Part shown: positions 56,047 through 64,000 of the stretch, in pieces
How the letters are laid out: each line of letters starts with the position of its first letter
Position numbering within the stretch: position 1 is the stretch's first letter
From: Evernia prunastri
Taxonomy: Eukaryota > Ascomycota > Lecanoromycetes > Lecanorales > Parmeliaceae
Length of the DNA: 64,000 nt
NCBI GenBank assembly: GCA_003184365.1
Contig: NKYR01000025.1
Span: forward strand, 290,731 to 354,730
Direction: 5' to 3'
Position numbers and translations under genes: made by a program
The notes under the pieces: model-generated
Database searches by the model: none
What the model was told of the DNA's origin: nothing
What the model saw: the letters and a program-made list of their open reading frames with translations, nothing else

Positions 56047-56561
56047 TCACACCCTGCAACTTAAGTCGTAGCAGGGCATGCTCATGCTGGTCATGACGAT
56101 GTTGCTCCCAGATCTAAGAGCCCGGCCTTTGATCGTGTGCACGTTGCAGATTGAACCGTCCTTGAGATACACATCGCAGATCCCACTGCCCTGATCCCAC
56201 CCGTACATGCCGTCGGAAACCTTCCCTGAGCGCGCTTGGATTTGTTGCTGTCGATACAACACCTCATCTGTTAACGCAGCCGTAACAACCATTTGGCGAG
56301 GATCCCACATTTGCAGTTTCGTGGGATTTGATGAAAACGTTGGCTTGCGCAGAGCTCCCTCGATGATCGTACATCTTCAATGAATAACACCTCGCTCTGA
56401 GCGGCGCGCCCATCGATGGGGAAAGGAGGGCGGGGTTGGTTCGCGTTGAGGTGCGGCTCTGGGTCGGCGGTCTGCTCGAATCGTAAGGTGTGGGTGTTTG
56501 GAAGACGTCTTATATGTTGGCTACTGGGCGAGTAGGGGCGGGTAGAGTAGATGAATGACAT
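56047..56561 (-). CDS. Small hypothetical protein, splice structure unclear
   Basis: Two overlapping coding-like frames on the minus strand. The upstream one from ATG 56561 (MSFIYSTRPYSPSSQHIRRL, ending in a Glu/Val-rich stretch VLFIEDV) has a start context followed by Pro/Asn-rich sequence. The downstream one ends at 56047 and contains VYLKDGSICNVHTIKGRALR and a Cys/Met-rich end. An intron starting at a GTACGA donor after LFIED (about 56373) could join them, but I cannot fix an acceptor in phase. No domain recognised. It may be one gene or noise. Confidence 0.35.
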
Positions 56562-58846
56562 GTTACTGGTTCAGGGGGATATGTAAGGGTGGAAATGTTG
56601 AAGGATTGAGAGTATTGTGTTTTGTGGAGGAAATATATACGAGTCGCCTAGCTAGCTATAAGAGGGGTAAGAGCCTTGCTCGAGTACGTGTATTCAGCGT
56701 ATTCAGAATCCTTTGCGCCTATTGACATTGACAATTCAATCTCACCGTCCTAGTTTTAGATTTTCAGCCAGGGTGATTCGTCGCCCTAGACTTCCTGCCT
56801 AACAAAGCTTGCTTGCCTCATTATCGTGGATCCTTATCCTGTAACTTCCATAGCAACCGCTGCTGCCCTCAAATGTCACATTTCTCATCGGGTCCCTTGC
56901 TTGCTATCGTTTCCCCCTGCTATCGTTTCCCCCTGCTTTCAACTCTTCTGGGGACGCCTTGGCACTGGGGCCGTGGCTGCGAGTAGAAGCTCCAGAACCC
57001 CGAGCCATTCTGCCTCGGGCCGTTTATTCCCAGACAAGGTTTATGATTGTAAGCGAAGGCGTGCGAGACCTGGTGGCGTCCTGCTTCGGATCCTATCCGT
57101 GACTGCACTCAGCGATGGCGCAGGTGCGGTCTCTTGCTGTCACGGTCCCGCTGACAACTCTGGTGTATCACAAGCATCCCATTGTATGGAAATGATGGTA
57201 GCACCGAGTGTTTTAGTCGGGAGTGAATTCGGGAGCTCTGTGACACTGGGCGGCTGTCTCTTGCAGTAATCCGTTACTCTCTTGGCTGTCGTTGCATGTA
57301 GAAGTGCCCCTGTTTAAGGTATGGGCACCCTCGGGTCCAACCATGGGTCAAGGTGATGTTCGAGTAATGTTGGTCTTGGTCGTGTCGCGGATGGTAAGAA
57401 ACCTGCCGTAGCTCGACGGTATACTAAACGATCGAGCTTGGGATGTGGAAGGCAGGTATCTCGTTGTAACCTTTGCACCGTGGCTTCCCTACTCTTCTTG
57501 CGGCTTTTGCCTCATGGTATATGCTCGCCTGATGGTTAAAGTTTGAGCGGCGACATGTAGGAATGACGTGGCTGATCTCTCGGGGGCCGCTGGCTTGCAC
57601 CTTGATTCCTGTCAGCTCTTCGATTCACCTCTGGAGACTTCTCTAGCGTACATTTGAATCACGGCAAGGGAGAATTGTGGCATATGACGGTGCAGGCGCA
57701 TATCTGTCAGATGCCTCTTGAGAATCTGTTCGCTGAGCACAATTTCGCCTTCAGCCAAGCATGTCCGCGAGGAGCGTTTGACGACCGATTATAGCCATGT
57801 AGAAGGGCCAACGGCAGCAACCTTCTCTGTAATTTTCTGCAAAGGGTCATCCTCCAATCCTTGACTCGTTGATCAAGACAAGTGCTTCGCTGACACTCAT
57901 CAACTGCAGTCGAAGCTCTTCCAGTCATGGTATCGTTTGACTCTCTGTAGCTCGTGTGTACGTAGTGTGAAAAGCTGACGATTTCGAGACAGGTTTGTGA
58001 GAGGGTGACTGCTGTGGCTAGGTATATAGGCGAGGTTCAGATGAGCGCCTTGAGCTGCTGTGAGCCATAAAATGCGGAACCTGGGAGTCTCGCCATCTCG
58101 GGTGTCCTGCCTTGCATCATCAGGTGTGATGATGAAGTCAAGGTGTAGTAGTCTTGTAGGATATAGGTATTTGGGCATGGAGCAATGGAGGATGGGACTA
58201 TTGGACAACCACTACTTTACTTGATAAGTTCGTGTTTCGGTTTGAAGCTGCTTGGTTCTTTTGTCTGACTTGCTTGCCTTGGCCAATGATAGAGGGTAAT
58301 TACTTTAGTGATTAGTAATTAGTCTCTTGGCGTGGCTTGGCGCTAGCTGAGACTGTAAAGTAGCGGCCAGCGCTCGCCTTACAATCCTTTCGCTATTAAG
58401 CATCGGCTTCTCTCTTTTATCTTTTCAAACATGACGTTGATATCGATACGGCCCATCAGTTTTTCTAACTCTCTGTATCAATGATATCTTTCCATCTATT
58501 GACCTCAGAATCATTCTGCTCATCTATCCCATCGTCTGGCGCCTTGGGTGCACAAATGCTTGGCATCCCCCACCAAAAATCTATGTACATGGAATAGCAG
58601 CTATATGCTCATTCCAATACGCAATATGATTACATATATGAATATTGCATAGTTTACAGCCATGATAACTCCTTGGGGCTCGCTGTCGCCGTTTTCTTTT
58701 GTTCAAATCTCGTGGTCTGACGGTGTTTTTTGACAATTCCAACAATGACTTTCTGGGCTGAGTCTTCAATGATTCTACCACCTTTCTCCCAGCATATAAG
58801 CATGGAACGCATGTTTTTATGTTGCCCTCCATACGTTCTAGTAGGC
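56562..58846. other. Intergenic, no gene supported
   Basis: A short tandem duplication (GCTATCGTTTCCCCCT twice) lies at 56900-56935. The minus-strand frame 57900..58208 is the best of several weak ones and matches nothing known. The right end abuts the LTR element. Confidence 0.45.
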
Positions 58847-59112
58847 TGTCAGGGAACGAGGCTGGAACTAGGGCTACCACTTGGTATACTTGGTCTGATA
58901 GGGTCAGGTCTATTTACAAGACGAAAGACAAGGAAGGAAAGTGGAAAGTGGGCGCTCAGCGCCCCTATATAGGATCAGACGAAAGCCAACACGGCTATCG
59001 CATAACCGTCGCATATACAACAGTGGGAATGGGGTTCTAGCAACCCTTGGCTGAGTAGGCTAGATCTAGACTAGATCTGGGCTGGAAGCTGGGCTGACTT
59101 CACACCGTGACA
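58847..59112 (-). repeat. 3' LTR (266 bp)
   Basis: TGTCA..TGACA ends. It carries a GGCGCTCAGCGCC palindrome and TATATAGG in its middle. It ends at the polypurine tract of the internal region. Confidence 0.88.
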
Positions 59113-59229
59113 GTAGCTCCCCCTTCGAAGGCTGAGCTCCTGTGAAGCTGCTAGGGGGAAATAGCGAAGCGAGGGACTAGGCGAGACAAGAGCGAGGTGA
59201 CTTGGTAAGGTGAGGCGTCTGGGCGAAGT

Positions 59230-60312
59230 CTAGGTGAGGGAACTGAGGCGTAGGCTAGGCTTGGACGAGGGACTGGGTTTCGGGCGAAGCATAGGCGANC
59301 GGACTCCAGGCGTCTGGAGTTTCTGGCCTTTGACAGTGGCCATGGCGGAACTGAGATCCATAGGATCCCCTGCGGCGATGGATACGGCTGGTACCGCAGC
59401 TATCGGAACAACAGGCACGGCTCTCTGCCCGAGAGGATTGCTGTTTGAGGTCTTAGGCTTGGATGTTGGCGTGGGAGTGACAGGGGTCTGGCGAGGCATA
59501 CGGTGCTTCAATTGGCGAAGCTCGTTGTCGGAATCTGAATAGGCTTGGACCCATTCATCAAAGGTGGATGGCTTCTCATTGAGGCGAGTTCGCCAAGAGA
59601 AGGCGGCGCGTTGGGTGTCGTAATTAACGTTGCGTTGCAAAGCGTCAATCAAGGAAGCCTCTTCCATTTGGGATCGCTCTTTCTTCTGCAGAAAGAGGTT
59701 GTAGTACTCATCGAAGGGGAGCTTCTCTTGTCGAAGCTTGTCACGAAGGTAGGTGCGAGCGTTCTCGGCTTCGAATTGATCGCCACAGCATTTGCGTAGC
59801 TTGGCGCGGTAGTCTTTGAAACTGACGAGGATGCAGAGTCCATCGGATCGATATTTGCCCATAAGGATTTGAGCTTTCTTCCCCATGGCGAGTCGGTTTT
59901 CGGCGTAGGCGATCTTCTTCTGATCGGTAGGGTATCGGTCGTGGTTGGCATGCATCTTATGGATGAGACTTTGTTCCCATACATCCAATTTATCCACGTC
60001 ACCATCATACTCAGGAATATCAGGAAGTTTCTCGGATTTGGAGATTGCGGGAGCGGCTGGAGGAGGGGGAAGGACAACAGGAGGCGGTTGGTTGGTTTGC
60101 ATTGATTGGAACAATGCAGACAATGCTTGTACAGTCTGTGGGTCAAGCATCGAAGCGATAAGTGGTGTCGCTTCGGACGAGGCAGGGGTATCGGTGGAGG
60201 CGTCGTCAACGCGTCGTTGCAAGGCGTCGATTTGGTTAAGAATCTCTTGGGGATTGTTAGCCACTTGTTGGATAAAGTGCTGGATTCGCTGCTGGTCTTC
60301 AGCGTCGGTCAT
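59230..60312 (-). CDS. Gag-like protein of the LTR element
   Basis: 360 residues from ATG 60312 (the frame also runs back into the LTR to 60402). N-terminal acidic/Gln-rich helix (TDAEDQQRIQHFIQQ), a Pro-rich linker, then the capsid-like region: KLPDIPEYDGDVDKLDVWEQ, DRYPTDQKKIAYAENRL, YLRDKLRQEKLPFDEYYNLF and RTRLNEKPSTFDEWVQAY. This is the pattern of fungal Ty3/gypsy-type Gag. After GDPMDLSSAMATVKG the normal CCHC zinc knuckle does not appear; at the N (59299) the sequence changes to a Ser/Pro/Lys-rich tail. The C-terminal ~25 residues are therefore unreliable. Confidence 0.82.
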   Translation of the reverse strand: MTDAEDQQRIQHFIQQVANNPQEILNQIDALQRRVDDASTDTPASSEATPLIASMLDPQTVQALSALFQSMQTNQPPPVVLPPPPAAPAISKSEKLPDIPEYDGDVDKLDVWEQSLIHKMHANHDRYPTDQKKIAYAENRLAMGKKAQILMGKYRSDGLCILVSFKDYRAKLRKCCGDQFEAENARTYLRDKLRQEKLPFDEYYNLFLQKKERSQMEEASLIDALQRNVNYDTQRAAFSWRTRLNEKPSTFDEWVQAYSDSDNELRQLKHRMPRQTPVTPTPTSKPKTSNSNPLGQRAVPVVPIAAVPAVSIAAGDPMDLSSAMATVKGQKLQTPGVXSPMLRPKPSPSSKPSLRLSSLT

Positions 60313-60368
60313 AGTGTCGAGACTCGAGTTAGCACGTGGGAGTGCTATGAATAGTAGGTCTTTCGTAA

Positions 60369-60634
60369 TGTCAGGGAACGAGGCTGGAACTAGGGCTACC
60401 ACTTGATATACTTGGTCTGATAGGGTCAGGTCTATTTACAAGACGAAAGACAAGGAAGGAAAGTGGAAAGTGGGCGCTCAGCGCCCCTATATAGGATCAG
60501 ACGAAAGCCAACACGGCTATCGCATAACCGTCGCATATACAACAGTGGGAATGGGGTTCTAGCAACCCTTGGCTGAGTAGGCTAGATCTAGACTAGATCT
60601 GGGCTGGAAGCTGGGCTGACTTCACACCGTGACA
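60369..60634 (-). repeat. 5' LTR (266 bp)
   Basis: Near-identical to 58847-59112. The near-identity means recent insertion or recent gene conversion. AT-rich degraded DNA starts immediately to its right. Confidence 0.88.
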
Positions 60635-62483
60635 AAATCAGACGTCGTAAAGAATATGAATACTTTGAATAGTGTTCTTTTAAGTTATGATAGTCTAATA
60701 AAGTGATTTCTTTACTGATTGTGATATAAAATCCGAAGACGATGAAAATGCGAGCGAAGAAGACTTCTTCTGATATAGCAAGCTGGGTTTTTATCCGCTT
60801 AAGTTACCACGAAGAGTGTAGATATTAGAATTGTTTTTTTTCTGGCTGAGACATAAGATTCTCGTGGCTGAATACCTGGTTGACTGTTGATGTTTCAGTT
60901 TATATACCTTTCTAACTACTAATTAAAGCACATATGAAGATGCGTTCTCGAGGATTTGAAATAAGCTTATTATAGTGTAAGAATCGTACTGTGATAATAA
61001 CCGTAGTGATATATAACGAAGATAACAAGCTAAGAAGGAAAGATCTATAAAGAGAGAATGGTCTAGATATAGATCATTTCTAGACACTAAGTTCTATAGG
61101 GCTAGGCTGATAGATGTCGAAATACGAGGTGTGTTAGAAGTACCAGGGTGTCAAAAGTACGCTCGTAACAGACTTGATAATTTCTATGATTAGATTTATT
61201 ATATAAGACGAGCACGAAGAAGAAAGAAAGAGAAAGAGTTTCTTTAGAAGATTAAATACTTAAATTCTTAGCACTTTACTAGAGAATCGAGTGTTAACGA
61301 GAATCGTGTGTCAAATTGTATACTTAGTCATTATATTCTACTTAGTTACCATAGATTTTTTGATAGAACTGAGTTAGATCGTAACAGTATATTAAGTAAT
61401 CGCGACTTACTAAGCGAATATATATATTACGAGAGAGTCGTTATTTCGTAGCGAGATGATTTAATATTATCATTAATACTATTAATAATCGCTCGCGAAT
61501 CGAATTCTCCCTTTCTTCGAAAAACTTCTTTAATATATTCGCTATAACTTAAATAATCTATTATAAAACTCGAGAATACTCGAAAGCGAATTTTAGAGTT
61601 CTCGAATAGCGTAAAGTAATAATAATCTTTTAATTAATACTAAGTTATTTAAATATTAATTTATCTTTTTTATTATAATAGACTTTTAATTTTAATTCTT
61701 TTTTTATAGATTTAGATTATATTAATTAAATAAGCGAGGAAAGTAATATTAAAGAGCGAACTTTAAAATATTTAAGTAGCGTAAAGTAATAGAAATCTTT
61801 AGATCAATACTAATTTAGTTAAATCTTACTCGATTTTCAAAATTCTTAACAGTATTAATATAATATATTTGAAGTTTTAAGCCTTCTTTTTTCTAGATTT
61901 TAATAAATTGATTATATAAGCGAGAGGAAAAGAAAAGTTCGTTTAGAAATGCAAGTCACGTGATACAATACTTAATAAAAAAATCTAAGTCAATTGAATA
62001 TCTAAAGTTAAAGGTCTTTTAATATTATATAGACGAGAGATGTTACGGATATGGGCTGCATTAGGGTGGTTCCGCTGTCTTAGCGGGGTCACACGCTCTT
62101 TTGGCGCATTGGATAGAGGGGTGCACCCTATTCCATGACAAGAGAGTCGTTATTTCGCAGCGAGTTATTTAGTATTTTTAATCGCTCGCGAATCGAATTC
62201 TCTCTTTCTACGAGAGATCTCTTTAATGCACTCGCTGAGATTTGAATAGATAATTATAAGACTTAAATTATTTGAAGACAAGTCTCGAAGACGATTCGAA
62301 AGTCACTCGAAAGCGGATGTTAAAGCCTTTGAATAGCGTAAAGTGCTAGAAATCTTTCGATTAATACTAATTTAGTTAAATCCTATTCGATTTTCAACAT
62401 TTCAAAGAAAATAAGTATAATAAACTTTTAATTTCAAAGATCTTTCTGTAAATTTAAATCACAATAACTTTATAAGCGAGGGA
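60635..62483. repeat. AT-rich block of degraded repeats
   Basis: 1.85 kb of strongly AT-rich DNA without open frames. Three copies of a family can be traced: about 61430-61735, a partial one at about 61775-61930, and 62142-62483. Shared words are AGAGAGTCGTTATTTCG, AATCGCTCGCGAATCGAATTC, GCGTAAAGTAAT..AATCTTT and TATAAGCGAG. TA-rich composition and loss of coding capacity fit RIP-type mutation, but I have not measured an index. Confidence 0.75.
62041..62140. mobile_element. Solo-LTR-like insertion, 100 bp, with 5-bp target duplication
   Basis: It begins TGTTACGGA and ends CCATGACA (TGT..ACA termini) and is GC-rich against the AT-rich surroundings. AGAGA flanks it on both sides. Removing it with one AGAGA gives ACGAGAGAGTCGTTATTTCG, which is the sequence of the uninterrupted copy at about 61427. 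Its first nine bases equal those of the LTR at 62484. Confidence 0.82.
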
Positions 62484-62706
62484 TGTTACGGACGTACCCT
62501 AGGTGTCAGGCACATAGGGAGTGTTTATGGCTATGTGTCTAGCACATAGAGTGTTTATTGGTTATTGACACATTCCCATTGACACATAGGCTAGCGGGGA
62601 TTCTTCCTAGTATTTAAGCGCTCTTCTTCTGTACATATTTCCTCCTTATCTAGTTGTCTTATTCAATTTACCCCCATTAGACTTGACTCTGGGCACGGTT
62701 CTGACA
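62484..62706 (+). repeat. Probable 5' LTR of the Ty3/gypsy-type element
   Basis: Starts TGTTACGGACG and ends GGTTCTGACA, about 223 bp, TGT..ACA termini. Internal features are repeated TGTC/CACATAG words and a GTATTTAAGC promoter-like site at about 62611. The 3' partner lies outside the window, so the right boundary is inferred from the termini. Confidence 0.65.
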
Positions 62707-62983
62707 CTACAACTAGATCATCCACCCTTCCGTTCGTACTGGCAAGCGAACAGTAAAATAAAATTGTCAAACGGGACCGTTGTGAAGCTGTTTCGATAGC
62801 AGATCATTGGACACTCGGGTGTGGCCTACCTACAGGCAAAACGAACCATTCGTGGCTAGGACTTGTTGACCACAAGGAAAACCCCTTACGAGGAGGTCTC
62901 GCTGCATACGTGCAAGCACCCCAGCATTCGTGCAAACCAATCCCCCCCAACAAACAAACTTTCAGAGCTAACTTCCTCTCAAC

Positions 62984-64000
62984 ATGGCAAATTTGAGCGC
63001 GGTAAACGAGGCTACTCCACTTGATATGACAGAACTGCAAGAGTCTCTCAAGGAAATTCAACAAGGAGCCAGCAGCCTCTTAAAACAAACGAAAGATCGA
63101 AGACTTTCAGTGATCCCAAAGGACGGAGAGAACTTCGATACAACCCNGTTGACGAAGTGTGCCTTATGGATAACCCAGAGAATCCATATGCACGCCGTCC
63201 CTTTCTAGTGGACACCGAACTCTCATCCCAAGAGAAGACTATCTCGCTGAAAGCTCTTGCTGATTCCGGATGTACTGGCGCATATTGTGTAATTGACGCT
63301 GAGTATGCTTTGGAAGTCTGCCAAGCACTAGACATAGCAGTGACGCCCATTGCACCCCGACCATTGAAGGGATATGATGGCAAGCTGGCAAAGAACCCTA
63401 TTACGCAGGCGATCTATCCACATCTCTCCGTTGGTGGCCATAAGGAAAGNCTAGCACCATTGGGTCAGCATCGTCTTATTCTTGGGAAGCCCTGGATGAA
63501 CAAGCATCAAGTTCTCTTAGACTGCCAGCGAGACAAGCTACTCTTCTGGCCCGGACGTTGCAGCCATGATGGTGCCAAACCCACGGATCTTAAGGACTTG
63601 CCTAGCCTTCCCCCAGAGCTGCTTTCTCCGCAGCCAGTACCACCGTCAGCTAAGCCCCAAGCACCCCCTAGGCCTACGTGTCGGGATGAAGAGCAGGAAT
63701 CAGATTCTCAGAGGAAAAAGGTCCCAGGGAAAAGGAATAAAGATCTTCCGACACCAAGGTCCCGCTCAGATCCTGATATTGATATTTGCGCCATTGGGGC
63801 TGCTCCCTATTTGACGCTCTGCAAGGATAAGAACGTTAAGACATTCTCATTGAACTACACTGAGATCACTGATGCTCTCGCCGAGTATGAGGCCAGCCAG
63901 TCAGACTCCTCACGCCTGCATGACAGGGGGTTAGTAGGCCTTAATATCGCTTATATCGTTTCAGGCCTTGGTTGGAATGTTGGAATACGTGTCCTCTACA
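62984..64000 (+). CDS. Ty3/gypsy-type Gag start and aspartic protease, cut by window edge
   Basis: ATG 62984 opens a Gag-like N terminus (MANLSAVNEATPLDMTEL, then LKEIQQGASSLLKQTKDRR). At the N (63147) similarity changes abruptly to another frame, which stays open from there to the window end. That frame is a retropepsin: ALADSGCTGAYCVID (D-S-G active site at about 63265), a long middle, and RLILGKPWMNKHQVLLD. The distal part is Pro/Ser/Lys-rich linker leading towards reverse transcriptase, which is not reached. A second N lies at 63450 inside the protease, where a few residues may be missing. Most of Gag, including any zinc knuckle, is absent, so the N at 63147 probably hides missing sequence. 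Confidence 0.8.

Larger units (their letters stand above)
58847..60634 (-). mobile_element. LTR retroelement with gag only
   Basis: Two 266-bp direct repeats (58847-59112 and 60369-60634) differ at one position I can see (G/A, in CCACTTG-TATAC). Both start TGTCA and end TGACA. Between them lies only a gag-like gene on the minus strand, so 60369-60634 is the 5' LTR. A purine run (GAAGGGGGAGC, minus strand) just before the 3' LTR is a polypurine tract. No protease, RT, RNase H or integrase is present, but an N at 59299 marks the point where gag similarity stops, so pol may have been lost by assembly rather than by the element. Five-base flanks (TAGGC left, AAATC right) do not match. Confidence 0.88.

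Noticed and set aside
58581..58880. Basic 99-residue minus-strand frame running out of the LTR
   Set aside because: Begins inside the LTR only because that LTR end is open; flank matches no retroelement protein.
1..64000. CRISPR arrays, bacterial operons, riboswitches
   Set aside because: No regularly spaced repeats; genes have spliceosomal introns and fungal families, so these are not expected or seen.

Overview
The window looks like a piece of a filamentous ascomycete (Pezizomycotina) chromosome. Genes are single-exon or carry short introns of about 50-165 bp with GT..AG ends. The gene families are fungal: 2EXR-type proteins, an SDR, an FSH hydrolase, a SAT4/PTH11-like membrane protein, a highly reducing polyketide synthase, and Ty3/gypsy-type elements. 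Class or genus cannot be fixed from the sequence alone.

Layout. 1-6 kb: a repetitive, probably GPI-anchored surface protein (+), a three-copy minisatellite, and a small unknown gene (-). 8.2-9.9 kb: a cytochrome P450 (+) with a one-base frameshift and a Tyr codon where the heme-ligating Cys should be. 11-17.7 kb: four tandem same-strand paralogues of the 2EXR family; a broken fifth copy lies at 46.7-47.1 kb (-). 19.1-20.8 kb: an intact YtcJ-like amidohydrolase. 21.6-23.2 kb: a two-transmembrane protein whose coding sequence contains a perfect 30-bp inverted repeat. 24.6-25.3 kb: a MYND zinc-finger protein (-). 26.4-26.6 kb: a MITE-like element with TA flanks. 26.9-33.7 kb: a coiled-coil protein and two small secreted proteins that may be distant relatives.

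34.6-46.1 kb reads as the remains of one polyketide gene cluster: an SDR with a stop codon at the catalytic Tyr, an FSH (LovG-like) hydrolase with Ser-to-Leu at the nucleophile, a broken membrane receptor-like gene, and an HR-PKS reduced to KS + DH + the last half of the ACP. Intact genes resume at 47.5 kb with a DHA1 MFS transporter and a monofunctional catalase.

52-64 kb is a repeat-rich tail: pyrimidine microsatellites, two copies of a tRNA-like repeat, a gag-bearing LTR element with near-identical 266-bp LTRs, an AT-rich block of degraded repeats interrupted by a 100-bp solo-LTR-like insertion with a 5-bp target duplication, and the start of a Ty3/gypsy-type element cut by the window edge. 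Three single N bases lie inside the retroelements, at least two of them at breaks in the protein sequence, and probably mark collapsed gaps.

The most unusual signals are the relic cluster, the catalytic-residue losses in three separate enzymes, the palindrome inside a gene, and the tandem 2EXR array.
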